60,861 bases of DNA from assembly GCF_001311195.1 (NCBI RefSeq), contig NZ_BBAJ01000006.1, positions 1 through 60,861 on the forward strand. The letters are read 5' to 3'. The notes beneath the pieces were generated by a model, which was not told where the DNA came from, searched no databases, and saw only the letters and a list, made by a program, of their open reading frames with translations. Numbering within the stretch: the first letter of the stretch is position 1; the number at the start of each line of letters is the position of its first letter. Shown one piece after another: positions 31,178 to 39,955 of this stretch. The position numbers and the translations under genes are program-made. This stretch comes from Lacticaseibacillus camelliae DSM 22697 = JCM 13995. Its GTDB lineage: Bacteria; Bacillota; Bacilli; Lactobacillales; Lactobacillaceae.

Positions 31178-31343
31178 TTGCCGAGGTGGCACGTGCGGTT
31201 AAGGTCAATGAACACAAAATTTTTGCCGGGCGCGATTGGCGAATAATGGTGTTGTTAAAGGCATTCGGCCGTCTGGTTCAGGATTACAAATTTTATTTAT
31301 GAAAGTTGAACAGATATCCTAAGTTGACGTTATATAATGAAAT

Positions 31344-31444
31344 CATATTAAGGCGGTTGTGATTTTGCCTTAAGCTTACACATTAACTTACACTCCCAAA
31401 AAAGTTCCCCCAAACTTTTCCACCAGCGATGGTGGTTTTTTTTT
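31344..31444 (+). ncRNA. Candidate small RNA with C-rich hairpin loop and its own terminator
   Basis: In the 402-bp gap between rpmE2 and the YjdF-like gene. TATAAT at 31333-31338 could start a transcript near 31344. It would contain hairpin 1 TTAAGGC-(12)-GCCTTAA (31348-31373), an ACTCCCA single strand (31392-31398), hairpin 2 AAAAGTT-CCCCCA-AACTTTT (31400-31419) with a C-rich loop, and a terminator CCACCA-GCGA-TGGTGG plus nine T (31420-31444). No start codon with an RBS is seen. The gene downstream begins 135 bp after the terminator, so this may be an sRNA or an attenuator leader. The stretch 31445-31579 shows nothing else. Confidence 0.5.
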
Positions 31445-31579
31445 GCCCACTGGCTGCCTTAGCAGTCGGTGCGCCGCGGGCCACCGCGTGAACAAAGTCG
31501 TTCGTGAAGCTGACAATGAGTCAGCCGCCCCTTGCCAAGCGGCGACTGCCTTCAGTAGACTGGGGGCAAAGGAGTGCTT

Positions 31580-32236
31580 ATGACAAAAATAGTGAAGTGG
31601 TTGTACGCGGTAAACGTGGTCGGTGCGCTTTTGTACATCGCGGTGTGTTTGCCGAAATTGCTGATGGGTCAGCCGATTTATCCGGGCCAGGCAGGACTGC
31701 TGGCCCAGGTGACGGCTGGCATCGTGCTGGCGCTTTTGCCCGCCGGCATCGAGTGGGTGTTTCATTTCCGGTTTCCGCCAATTTTGAAGCTGATTTTTGA
31801 ACTATTCATTCTGGGTTCCGTGCTGCTCGGCACAGGCATGCAGTTTTACAACATTCCCTACTGGGATAAATTCCTGCATCTGTTCTCGGCGGCGATGCTG
31901 GCGGGCCTGGGCATGGCGATTTTCTGCGCACTGACGCCGCAGGACCGGCTGCCGGCGACCTCACCGCTGCTGATTGCGCTGTTTGCCTTCACGTTTGGCG
32001 CGACCATCGGTGTGTTTTGGGAGTTCTATGAGTTCACCTTTGACGGTTTGCTGGGGCTGAACATGCAGCGCTACATGGCCCACGGCGTGCTGCTGGCAGG
32101 ACGCGCGGCGCTGATGGACACGATGGGCGACTTGTTTGCCGACGTGTTTGGCGCGCTGGCGCTGGCCGTGTTTGCCTATTTTCAGGTTAAAAAGGACGTG
32201 AAGTGGCTGGCGGCGTTTCAGTTCCAGCGGGATTAA
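31580..32236 (+). CDS. YjdF/DUF2238 family membrane protein
   Basis: Intact, 218 aa, about six membrane helices. The family signatures are PYWDKFLHLFSAAMLAGLG, GVFWEFYEFTFDGLLGLNMQ and LMDTMGDLFADVFGALALAV. Function unknown. ATG 31580 lies 5 bp after AAAGGAG; the GTG at 31574 is inside that spacing and unlikely. Its stop overlaps the end of the convergent SUKH gene by 4 bp. Confidence 0.8.
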   Translation: MTKIVKWLYAVNVVGALLYIAVCLPKLLMGQPIYPGQAGLLAQVTAGIVLALLPAGIEWVFHFRFPPILKLIFELFILGSVLLGTGMQFYNIPYWDKFLHLFSAAMLAGLGMAIFCALTPQDRLPATSPLLIALFAFTFGATIGVFWEFYEFTFDGLLGLNMQRYMAHGVLLAGRAALMDTMGDLFADVFGALALAVFAYFQVKKDVKWLAAFQFQRD

Positions 32237-32862
32237 AGCGCCGCGGTAAGCCGGCTTTGCAGTGCCGGTGAAAAGGCCTGCCAGCGGTACTGGTGCGCAA
32301 AGGCCAGCTCGCTTTCGGCGGCGTGCCGCAGCAGCGGTTGCTTCAGCCAGAAGGCCAGCCACTCGCCGTAGCGCTCACTGGGAAGCTCGCTGCGGGCGTA
32401 CTCTGCCAGCTGCGGCAGCGCGGCTTCATCAGCGATGAGCGCGGCGTGCGCAAATTCCTGTTCAGACGGCTTGGGTGACAGCCTCGGAGAAACCCTCTGC
32501 AGCCGGGCCAAAAATTGGTCGAAGTCGGTTGCCACTGTCAGCCACTGATCGACCTCCCAGTCAATGTAGCGAATGGCCGGACCTGGCGTTGCCAAATCAA
32601 AGCACCAGTAGCGCACGCCATCAGCCGCAAATGGCAGTAGGTGTGCGGGCAGGGGTGTGGCCAGGCGCGGGCCGACTGTCGCGAAGGCGTGAATGGAGGC
32701 GCCGGTCAGGCCCTCGCTGGTCGGCTCTTCAGTCGGGCAGAAAAAGCGGGTGGGCCACTGCCCGGTTTGCAGCAAGGCAAAGTAAGCCTCAGGCACTCGC
32801 GGATCGTGCGGCAGTGTCGGCAAGGCCGAGAGCGGTTTCAGTGAAACAGGCCATGAAATCAT
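32233..32862 (-). CDS. SMI1/KNR4 (SUKH) family-like protein
   Basis: Intact, 209 aa. The central pattern LLPFAADGVRYWCFDLATPGP, then IRYIDWEVDQW, is the strand pattern of SUKH-fold proteins, which occur as immunity proteins against polymorphic toxins and as general protein-binding modules. The C-terminal helical half (YGEWLAFWLKQPLLRHAAES) is not recognised. No toxin gene is adjacent. I chose ATG 32862 after AAAGG; a TTG three codons upstream is possible. Assignment is moderate. Confidence 0.6.
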   Translation of the reverse strand: MISWPVSLKPLSALPTLPHDPRVPEAYFALLQTGQWPTRFFCPTEEPTSEGLTGASIHAFATVGPRLATPLPAHLLPFAADGVRYWCFDLATPGPAIRYIDWEVDQWLTVATDFDQFLARLQRVSPRLSPKPSEQEFAHAALIADEAALPQLAEYARSELPSERYGEWLAFWLKQPLLRHAAESELAFAHQYRWQAFSPALQSRLTAAL

Positions 32863-32946
32863 GAAAATCAACCTTTCAAAGCGTCCAGATGCCCGGGCGG
32901 GTCAGTCAATAAAGCTGTATAATTGGGCAGGAGAGTGGAGACTACG

Positions 32947-33700
32947 ATGCGGAATAATATTGTCTATGTTCATTACGAGCCGCTAGCGAACATGTTCAAA
33001 ACGGCGGGACTGTCAGCGAGCGACGTGCTCAACGCCACGCCGACGCCTTTTCGGCACCTGCTGCTGCTGCCGCCGGTGGATGAAGATGAATTCATTGACC
33101 CGCACACCGTTGAACGAGGTGTCCGGTGAAGCGGCCGTCACCGATTTTCTGCGCAGCAAGGCCGCTCGGACGCGCAGCTGGCTGGATTACAAGCACGCCA
33201 GTTACCTGCGGGACCTCCTGCCAACCGAAATCGCGGAGCTCCTTTACTTGGGGTTTGCGAAAACGCATATCACCCCGCCATTTTACTACAAGCTGCAAAA
33301 TGAGCTGGTGTTCTTGCCGCTGCAAGATGGTCAAGTGACCATGTACTTCCGGACCCTTGACCGGTTCAGCGCGACGCTCGCGGCCGGCATCGTGCGGCAC
33401 CTCCGCCTGGCGGCCAACGATCAGCCGTTTTGGCTGCGGCTGCGTGCGCAGCACTTCCCGCCTGTGCCCACGAGCGTGCTGGCAGACTTGTACCCGCTGT
33501 TTGAGGATGGGGTGCTGATGGACTTTTCGCGGACCATTTTTTCCCGCACGCAGGTCAAGGTGCCGTTGTACCGCGTGCGCCGGCGCTTTGTATTGGAGCA
33601 GCCGCTGGATCAGGATGGCCTTGAAGACATCGGGGCCGTTTCCCTGACCCGGGCCAGCAACCAGTGGCGCCTCCGCCTGAAAACAGTGGCGGATCACTAG
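32947..33700 (+). CDS. Hypothetical protein, one frameshift
   Basis: Not recognised. Reconstructed length is about 250 aa. It starts MRNNIVYVHYEPLANMF and, after the break, reads VSGEAAVTDFLRSKAART, LLPTEIAELLYLGFAKTHIT, FYYKLQNELVFLPLQDGQVT, then an Arg-rich C-terminus (YRVRRRFVLEQPLDQDGLED). No signal peptide or membrane helix. The frame shifts by one extra base (or two missing) at 33115-33119. TATAAT at 32918-32923 and a GGAGA site precede the ATG. The low-charge N-terminus and mixed alpha/beta look suggest a cytosolic globular protein. Confidence 0.6.
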
Positions 33701-33753
33701 CCGTTGCGCTACAATGTTAGCGCTGTGTTTAAAAACAGGTGGGGGACTTTACA

Positions 33754-35139
33754 ATGAAAATGAAATTAAGTGAGATTGCACGGGTCGTCGGTGCGCATTA
33801 TGCGGTGCCAGATCCGGTTGCGCCCACAGTGACCGGGGTGGCGTTTGATACGCGCAAGCTGCATCCCGGCGATTTGTTTGTGCCCATCACGGGCGAGCGC
33901 GACGGCCACGACTTTATCGGTGCCGCTGAGCGCGCCGGGGCGGTGGCGACATTCGTGCAGGCCGGTCACGCGCCGGTCAGCACCGCGTTGCCGCAGCTGG
34001 TCGTTCCTGACCCGTTGAAGGCTTTAAACGACTTGGCGCGTTATTACCTGTTGATGAAGGTGAACCCCAAGGTGGTGGCCATCACCGGCAGCAATGGCAA
34101 GACCACGACCAAGGACATGACGGCGGCCATTTTGGCCACTCAGTACCACGTGATCAAGACCCAAGACAATTACAACAATGAGATCGGCGTGCCGATGACG
34201 ATCCTTTCAATGGACACGAACACCGAGGTCTTGGTCGTTGAGATGGGCATGGACCGGCCTGGTCAGCTGGATGCCTTATCCAAGCTGGTCGAACCGGACG
34301 TGGCGGTGATCACGATGATCGGTGAGGCGCATATTGAGTTCTTCAAGACGCGTGATAAGATCGCCGACGCCAAAATGGAGATCACCCATGGTCTGAAGGA
34401 AGACGGGCTGTTCATCTACAACGGCGACGAGCCGCTGCTGCGTGAGCGGGCGAAGCAGGTCGACCAGGACCAGAAGACGTTTGGGCTGAACCCCGACAAC
34501 ATTTTGTACGCCCGGGACATTGTCGCCGGCGAGACGAAGACTGATTTTTCCCTGTCTCGGTGGCCAGACCTGCGCTTTTCGATCCCGATGATGGGGGAGT
34601 GGAACGTTGCCAATGCCTTGGCGGCCATTCTGGTCGGCCGGCGCTTTCACATCAAGCCCGAGGCGATCCAAGCCGCTCTCAAGGATTTTCCGGTGACCAA
34701 AAACCGGACCCAGTGGGTGACGGGGGACGCGGGCGAGCCGATTTTGTCGGATGTTTATAACGCCAATCCCACCGCGATGAAGGCGGTGCTGAATGATTTT
34801 GCCGAGTTTCCGTGCCGCGGCCGGCGCATCGCCGTGCTTGGCGACATGCTCGAACTAGGGGACGCCTCCGCCGCCTTACACGCCAGCGTGGCTGCCGCGC
34901 TAGACCCGCAGAAGATTCAGGAGGTCTACTTGTACGGCGATGAAATTGTCGCGTTGCGCGACGAACTGGCGAAAAAGTACGCCCCGACGCATCTACACTA
35001 TTTTCCCAAAGGGGAGCAGCGCCATCTGATTGTCGCACTGGAGGATCACATCGTTCATGACGATTTGGTGATGCTGAAGGCCAGTCACGGCTTGCACCTG
35101 GAAAAGGTCCTGCAGGCACTGATCGAAGGTGCCGAATAA
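33754..35139 (+). CDS. murF: UDP-N-acetylmuramoyl-tripeptide--D-alanyl-D-alanine ligase
   Basis: Intact, 461 aa. Adds D-Ala-D-Ala (or D-Ala-D-Lac in vancomycin-resistant lactobacilli) to the UDP-MurNAc tripeptide. Mur ligase P-loop TGSNGKTTTKDMTAAIL, ALNDLARYY, NYNNEIGVPMTIL, and DVYNANPTAMKAVLNDFAEF are clear. ATG 33754 follows GGTGGGGGACTTTACA. Terminator follows. No ddl gene is adjacent. Confidence 0.96.
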   Translation: MKMKLSEIARVVGAHYAVPDPVAPTVTGVAFDTRKLHPGDLFVPITGERDGHDFIGAAERAGAVATFVQAGHAPVSTALPQLVVPDPLKALNDLARYYLLMKVNPKVVAITGSNGKTTTKDMTAAILATQYHVIKTQDNYNNEIGVPMTILSMDTNTEVLVVEMGMDRPGQLDALSKLVEPDVAVITMIGEAHIEFFKTRDKIADAKMEITHGLKEDGLFIYNGDEPLLRERAKQVDQDQKTFGLNPDNILYARDIVAGETKTDFSLSRWPDLRFSIPMMGEWNVANALAAILVGRRFHIKPEAIQAALKDFPVTKNRTQWVTGDAGEPILSDVYNANPTAMKAVLNDFAEFPCRGRRIAVLGDMLELGDASAALHASVAAALDPQKIQEVYLYGDEIVALRDELAKKYAPTHLHYFPKGEQRHLIVALEDHIVHDDLVMLKASHGLHLEKVLQALIEGAE

Positions 35140-35145
35140 GCTGAC

Positions 35146-35171
35146 AAAAGCGGCTCACCAGCCGCTTTTTG
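35146..35171 (+). terminator. murF terminator
   Basis: AAAAGCGGCT-CACC-AGCCGCTTTTT. Confidence 0.9.
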
Positions 35172-35294
35172 TGTTTTCTGGCGCGCAAACCGCCACTCAA
35201 GCACTGGTTGATAGGCAAACTGGGCCTTGGCGATTAGGCTAAAAGCAGCGTTAAATCAACGCAAACCGCGGCATGACCGCAAGGAGAAAAATCA

Positions 35295-36139
35295 ATGCAA
35301 ATTTTTGATGCGCACCACATTGGCCAGCAGATTGCTGCCGGCCGTAAGGCGAAGAATATGACTCAGAGTGCTTTGGCTGACCAGCTTGGCGTGTCCTATC
35401 AGGCCGTTTCCAACTGGGAGCGTAGCCAGTCGCTGCCGGATATCGATAAGTACGCGCAGCTGGCTGAGGTGCTGGGTTTGAAGCTGGATGACCTGATTGG
35501 CGCGGAAGGGGCCCGCACGGTCACCATTGTTGGCGATGATGAGGCGACCGTGGATGCCCGCACCCTGGCCGAGGCGGCACCGGTCATGAAGCCCCAGCAG
35601 GTGGAAGAAGAGGCGGCGCGGCTGTCGCCGAACCTGACCACACTGAAGGAAATCGCGCCTTTTTTTTAAGCAGCGCGACGCTAAAGAACAAGGTCATGGA
35701 CCAGCTCAATCAGCCCGGATTTGCGGCAATGCTCGTGGACATCGCGCCGTTCATGGCGGCGGCTGACTTGGACGCGGTGATTGCTGCCGGTGTCCCTGAA
35801 GACGATGAGCATCTGGAAGAGCTGGTCAAGCTGGCCCCGTTTCGCAAGGCGGCTGCCAATGACCAGCTGGCGCGCCAGATGCTAAAAGCCCGCGGCTCGC
35901 TGAGCAGGGTCAAAAAGCTGTTACCGTTTTTGTCCCAAGCGGCCACAGACGACCTGTTCAAGACGCGCGCCCAGGCTGACCTCGCCGCCGATGACCTGAC
36001 TGCACTGGCCCCGTTTGTTTCTGAGGGGGTGCTGGCGGCGCATGTTCAGCAGCTGAGCCGGCAAGGTGACGGTAAAGGCGCCCGCAAGTTCATGCCGTTT
36101 CTATCGGAAGCCACCTTGGTGAACCTACTCGCTAATTAA
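35295..36139 (+). CDS. HTH regulator with tandem Pro-Phe helical repeats, one frameshift
   Basis: Reconstructed length is 281 aa. The first 65 residues are an XRE-type helix-turn-helix (GRKAKNMTQSALADQLGVSY, then AVSNWERSQSLPDIDKYAQL). The remainder carries about six copies, 27-35 residues apart, of a motif like L-x-x-(I/L/F)-(A/L/M)-P-F: LKEIAPF, LVDIAPF, LVKLAPF, VKKLLPF, LTALAPF, ARKFMPF. Several are followed by Ser or Ala and Asp/Glu. This looks like a helical repeat array. The T run at 35660-35667 has eight T where nine (or six) is required; the break falls in the first repeat. AAGGAG precedes the ATG. Target unknown. Confidence 0.78.
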
Positions 36140-36152
36140 GCGAACTCACCTG

Positions 36153-36187
36153 GACGTCGGCGCATGCGCGTGCGCTGGCGTCTTTTT
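36153..36187 (+). terminator. Terminator of the HTH repeat gene
   Basis: 12-bp stem GACGTCGGCGCA/TGCGCTGGCGTC with two G-T pairs, loop TGCGCG, then TTTTT. Confidence 0.9.
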
Positions 36188-36341
36188 CGATTTTTGTGCA
36201 AGTTTCACTGCTGCTTTTTGCAAGTCCGGTATGGGTGAGGCTGAATTTTCATGGGTAAGCGGTGGCCGGAGTGCTCAGTGCCGGCGGACTGCGGCGCCCT
36301 TGCGCTTGTGCCAGCCACTGATTCGTGGTAAGCTAGTCCAG

Positions 36342-36445
36342 ATGCTTTTCTGAAAAGGCATTTCAAATACAATGAATTTTACAAATGCAGGGCCCTCACA
36401 CTTCGCTCTGATTTGTAAACGAGCGAAGCAATCGCTTCAAGGAGG
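36342..36445 (+). promoter_or_regulatory. cshA promoter and structured leader
   Basis: Part of the 312-bp gap 36140-36451. An inverted repeat (ATGCTTTT/AAAGGCAT, 36342-36361) precedes TACAAT at 36368-36373. The leader has CTTCGCTC/GAGCGAAG (36401-36428) which competes with GAAGC-AATC-GCTTC (36425-36438); the latter abuts AAGGAGG (36439-36445). Alternative pairing could control access to the ribosome binding site. Confidence 0.5.
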
Positions 36446-36451
36446 AACTGC

Positions 36452-37963
36452 TTGAAATTTAACGAATTAGGTTTAGATCACGACATGCTCAAGGCCGTCG
36501 AACGCTCAGGGTTTGAAGAGGCAACGCCGATTCAGGCTCAGACCATTCCGCTGGTGCTGCAGGGCAAGGACGTGATTGGCCAGGCTCAAACCGGGACCGG
36601 TAAAACGGCCGCGTTTGGCCTGCCACTGATCCAAATGATCGACAAGGATGACCGTTCTGTGCAGACGCTGGTGATTTCCCCAACGCGTGAGCTGGCCGTT
36701 CAGACCCAAGAGGAAATTTACCGGCTGGGCACTGACAAGCACATCAAAGTGCAGGCCGTGTACGGTGGGGCCGATATGCGCCGGCAGATCCGCGGCCTGG
36801 CGGATCACCCGCAGGTCGTTGTCGGGACTCCCGGCCGCCTGCTGGACCACATCAACCGCCACACGCTGAAGTTGGCCAACCTCAAGCATTTGGTGCTTGA
36901 CGAAGCCGACGAAATGCTGGACATGGGCTTCATCGACGACATTGAAAAAATCGTTGAGCAGGCACCGGCCGGCCGGCAGACGTTGCTGTTTTCCGCGACG
37001 ATGCCGGCGCAGATCATGCGCCTGACCAGCAAGTTCATGAACGACCCGATCACCGTCAAGATCAAGTCCAAGGAACTGACTGCGGACACGGTTGATCAGT
37101 ACTACGTGCGCGCGAAGGACTTTGAAAAGTTTGACGTCATGACGCGCCTGTTCGATGTTCAATCCCCTGAAATGACGTTGATCTTCGGCCGGACGAAGCG
37201 CCGCGTTGACGAGCTGACACGCGGGCTCAAGGCTCGCGGCTACAAGGCGGAAGGCATTCACGGCGACCTCAGTCAGCAAAAGCGGATGAGTGTGCTTCGG
37301 CAGTTTAAGGCCGGCGAGCTGGACTTTCTGGTCGCCACCGACGTTGCGGCGCGTGGCCTGGACATTTCCGGCGTCACGCATGTCTACAACTACGATATTC
37401 CGCAGGATCCGGATTCATACGTGCACCGCATCGGCCGGACCGGGCGGGCCGGGCGTAAAGGCGTGTCGGTCACCTTGGTTACCCCCAACGAGGTCGAATA
37501 CCTGCGCACCATCGAAGCGCTGACCAAGAAGCGGATGACACCGCTCAAGCCGCCGACTGAAAAAGAAGCCTTCATCGGCCAAGTGTCGACCGGGCTTGAA
37601 ACCATCAAGGCCCAGCTTGCCGACACCGACGATCTGGAAAAGTACCAGCCGATGGCCGAAGGGTTGCTCGAGGAGTACACGCCGCTTGACCTGGTGTCCG
37701 CATACATCAAGGCCGTCAGCCCTGACGATGCCAGTGCCGTGCCGGTCAAGATCACCCCTGAACGGCCGCTGCCACATCACGGGCATGCCAGCCACAGTGG
37801 TGGTTATCGGGGCAAGGGTGGCCATTCCGGCTACCGCGGTAACAACAACCACAACGGCGGGCGCAACAGCTCGCGGGGCAAGCGTGATTTTGATAAGTCG
37901 CACCGCTATGCCGAAAAGCGTTCTGAGCGTCAAGGCGCCAAGCGCACCTTCCGCAGTAAATAA
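36452..37963 (+). CDS. cshA: DEAD-box RNA helicase CshA
   Basis: Intact, 503 aa with a TTG start at 36452, 6 bp after AAGGAGG. Q motif (EEATPIQAQTIPLVL), motif I AQTGTGKTAAF, PTRELAVQ, GTPGRLLDH, DEADEMLDMGF, SAT, and HRIGRTGRAGRKG are all present. The C-terminal tail is rich in His, Gly, Arg and Asn (HHGHASHSGGYRGKGGHSGY), typical of RNA-binding tails. It unwinds RNA in ribosome assembly and in the degradosome, and is often cold-inducible, which makes the leader structure notable. Confidence 0.95.
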   Translation: MKFNELGLDHDMLKAVERSGFEEATPIQAQTIPLVLQGKDVIGQAQTGTGKTAAFGLPLIQMIDKDDRSVQTLVISPTRELAVQTQEEIYRLGTDKHIKVQAVYGGADMRRQIRGLADHPQVVVGTPGRLLDHINRHTLKLANLKHLVLDEADEMLDMGFIDDIEKIVEQAPAGRQTLLFSATMPAQIMRLTSKFMNDPITVKIKSKELTADTVDQYYVRAKDFEKFDVMTRLFDVQSPEMTLIFGRTKRRVDELTRGLKARGYKAEGIHGDLSQQKRMSVLRQFKAGELDFLVATDVAARGLDISGVTHVYNYDIPQDPDSYVHRIGRTGRAGRKGVSVTLVTPNEVEYLRTIEALTKKRMTPLKPPTEKEAFIGQVSTGLETIKAQLADTDDLEKYQPMAEGLLEEYTPLDLVSAYIKAVSPDDASAVPVKITPERPLPHHGHASHSGGYRGKGGHSGYRGNNNHNGGRNSSRGKRDFDKSHRYAEKRSERQGAKRTFRSK

Positions 37964-37975
37964 GTCTTTTCAACG

Positions 37976-38002
37976 AGCCCGGGCCTAGTGCCTGGGCTTT
38001 TT
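37976..38002 (+). terminator. cshA terminator
   Basis: AGCCCGGGC-CTAGT-GCCTGGGCT followed by T. Confidence 0.88.
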
Positions 38003-38072
38003 GCGTGCGCAGTTTCATCTCAACGTGACCAAGTTTCAGCCGGCGGTGGGGGACAAGCACTGATTGCTAGCT

Positions 38073-38078
38073 TATAAT
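38073..38078 (+). promoter_or_regulatory. acpS-alr -10 element
   Basis: TATAAT 24 bp before the acpS ATG; the -35 is poor. Confidence 0.5.
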
Positions 38079-38101
38079 CAAACCAGAAAGGGTGTGGCGG
38101 A

Positions 38102-38461
38102 ATGATACATGGGATCGGCATCGATCTGACTGAGCTCGCACGGATCAAGCAGGCTCAAGCGCGTAATTCAGACTTTGCCAACAAGGTGCTGACCGATGCG
38201 GAGCTGGCGGTATACCAGCAGTACAGCGGTCGGCGGGCAATCGAGTACTTGGCCGGGCGCTTTTCAGTGAAGGAGGCTTACGCCAAAGCATACGGGACTG
38301 GCATCGGAGCCGTCGCCTTGCACGCCGTAGAAACGCTGGATGATCCGGCCGGCAAGCCGGTGTTGACGAAGCACCCGTATCCAGGAAGAGCGCTGGTGTC
38401 CATTTCCCACACCGCGAGTTTAGTGATGACTGAAGTAATTCTTGAGGAGGCCGCACAATGA
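38102..38461 (+). CDS. acpS: Holo-acyl-carrier-protein synthase
   Basis: Intact, 119 aa. Transfers phosphopantetheine from CoA to ACP. GIGIDLTELARIKQA (metal-binding Asp) and LAGRFSVKEAYAKAYGTGIG (metal-binding Glu) are the two family motifs, followed by VSISHTASLVMT. Length matches. Its stop overlaps alr (ATGA), the acpS-alr pair conserved in Firmicutes. Confidence 0.95.
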   Translation: MIHGIGIDLTELARIKQAQARNSDFANKVLTDAELAVYQQYSGRRAIEYLAGRFSVKEAYAKAYGTGIGAVALHAVETLDDPAGKPVLTKHPYPGRALVSISHTASLVMTEVILEEAAQ

Positions 38462-39608
38462 GTATGGTTACGGCAAAACTGCGCCCCAGCCAGGTGCTGA
38501 TCAATGAAACGGCGATCGCCCACAATGTCCAACACGCCATTGCCGGCTTGCCACAGGGCACTGAACTGTTCGCGGTGGTCAAGGCCGACGCTTACGGGCA
38601 CGGCTTGCTGCGGGTGGCTCGCATCGCGCAGGCGGCTGGTGCGACGGGCTTTTGCGTTGCCATCCTCGACGAAGCCTCGCGCTGCGCCGTGCCGGCTTTA
38701 CGCTGCCGATCCTGGTGCTCGGCATCATCGAGCCGGAGTACGCGCCAATCGCCGCGGCCAATCACATCGTCGTGCCGGTGGGCAGCAGTGAGTGGCTGAC
38801 CCAGGCGCTGCCAGGCTTGACGAGTGGCCGCGAGCTGCCGCCCCTGCATGTTCACCTCGCGCTGGACACCGGCATGGGTCGCATCGGGTTTCGCCAGGTG
38901 ACGGCGCTGAATGAGGCGATAGCGGTCATTCGGGCGCACGCGGCGCAGGTCAAAGTCACCGGACTGTTTACTCATTTTTCAACGGCGGATGATCCGGATC
39001 CTGCGTACTTCAAGATGCAGGTGACCCGTTTCCACGAATTTCTGGATGCCCTGCCTGAGCGGCCGCGCTACGTTCACGTGGCCAATTCGGCGACCAGCCT
39101 GTGGCACGCGGCGTGCGATGGAAATTTGGTGCGCTTCGGCGTGGCCATGTACGGGCTGAACCCCTCGGGGCGCGCGATCGACGCGACCCCATATCCGCTG
39201 GAGCCGGCCCTGACTTTGACTTCGACGCTGAGTTTCGTCAAGCAAATCGAAGCGGGCGAGGCGGTGTCTTACGGCGCAACTTACCACGCTGCCAAGCCGG
39301 AATGGATCGGCACAGTGCCGCTGGGTTACGCCGATGGCTGGCAGCGGCGCCTGCAGGGCTTCCACGTGCTGGTGAACGGGACTGAATGTGAGATCGTGGG
39401 CCGCGTCTGCATGGACCAGTTTATGATTCGGTTGCCCGGCAAGGTGAAGACGGGCACCCCGGTCGTCTTGATCGGGCGCAGCGGGGATCAAGAAATCACG
39501 CTACAGGACGTGGCGGATTACGCGCACACGATTCACTACGAAATTGCCTGCGGCCTAACCGAGCGGCTTCCGCGCGTGTCGGTGGCGCCCTTTCCCGCCC
39601 AGGCGTAA
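38458..39608 (+). CDS. alr: Alanine racemase, one frameshift
   Basis: Reconstructed length is 383 aa. PLP enzyme making D-alanine for wall and teichoic acids. PLP lysine in FAVVKADAYGHGLLRVARIA, barrel segments VHLALDTGMGRIGFR, FTHFSTADDPDPAYFKMQ, and the second-site residues in GEAVSYGATYHA and GRVCMDQFMIRLP. One C is missing near 38675 (GCCCTC read as GCCTC); the correct text is DEALALRRAGFTLPILVLG. Start ATG 38458 overlaps the acpS stop; GAGGAGG lies upstream. Confidence 0.94.
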
Positions 39609-39641
39609 AAACCTGCGTTCAATAATGATGGATGAGTGAGA

Positions 39642-39669
39642 TTGACATTAGAAAATGGTGTGTTATTCT
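39642..39669 (+). promoter_or_regulatory. metQ promoter
   Basis: TTGACA (39642-39647), 16 bp, TATTCT (39664-39669). Confidence 0.7.
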
Positions 39670-39689
39670 AAGACACATAAATTAATAGT

Positions 39690-39933
39690 TGAAACGCAAT
39701 CGTGTGAGTAACGGCGTTTGGCCTGAACAGAAAACCCGGTGTGATGGAAGCGGGGCAGGCCGACTTCGAGAATATGGCACGAGCTTTGGGCCGCTGGATG
39801 TTCACGAAGGCGGCTGGTCGGCACCCATTTTCGTGCTTCCAGTTGATTGACTGGCGAGGATCGTGTATGCGATCGAATTAGAATGGTACCGTGGGTCCGC
39901 TCACTTCTAACAGGAAGAGGGCGGATTTTTTTT
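39690..39933 (+). promoter_or_regulatory. T-box riboswitch leader, probably methionine-specific
   Basis: In the 347-bp gap 39609-39955. The T-box sequence is AGAATGGTACCGTGGG (39880-39895), matching the conserved tRNA-acceptor-pairing motif. A terminator follows at once: TCCGC...GCGGA (39896-39925) with eight T (39926-39933). A GATCG/CGATC hairpin at 39859-39875 could be stem III. Candidate ATG specifier codons are at 39744-39746 and 39774-39776; I could not decide by hand. The metQ gene 22 bp downstream supports methionine. Confidence 0.8.
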
Positions 39934-39955
39934 GCGTTTCACAAGGAGGAAAAGG

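Noticed and set aside
31324-31329. TTGACG as the -35 of the candidate sRNA promoter
   Set aside because: It lies only 3 bp before the TATAAT, far from the 16-18 bp needed; the true -35 is weak or absent.
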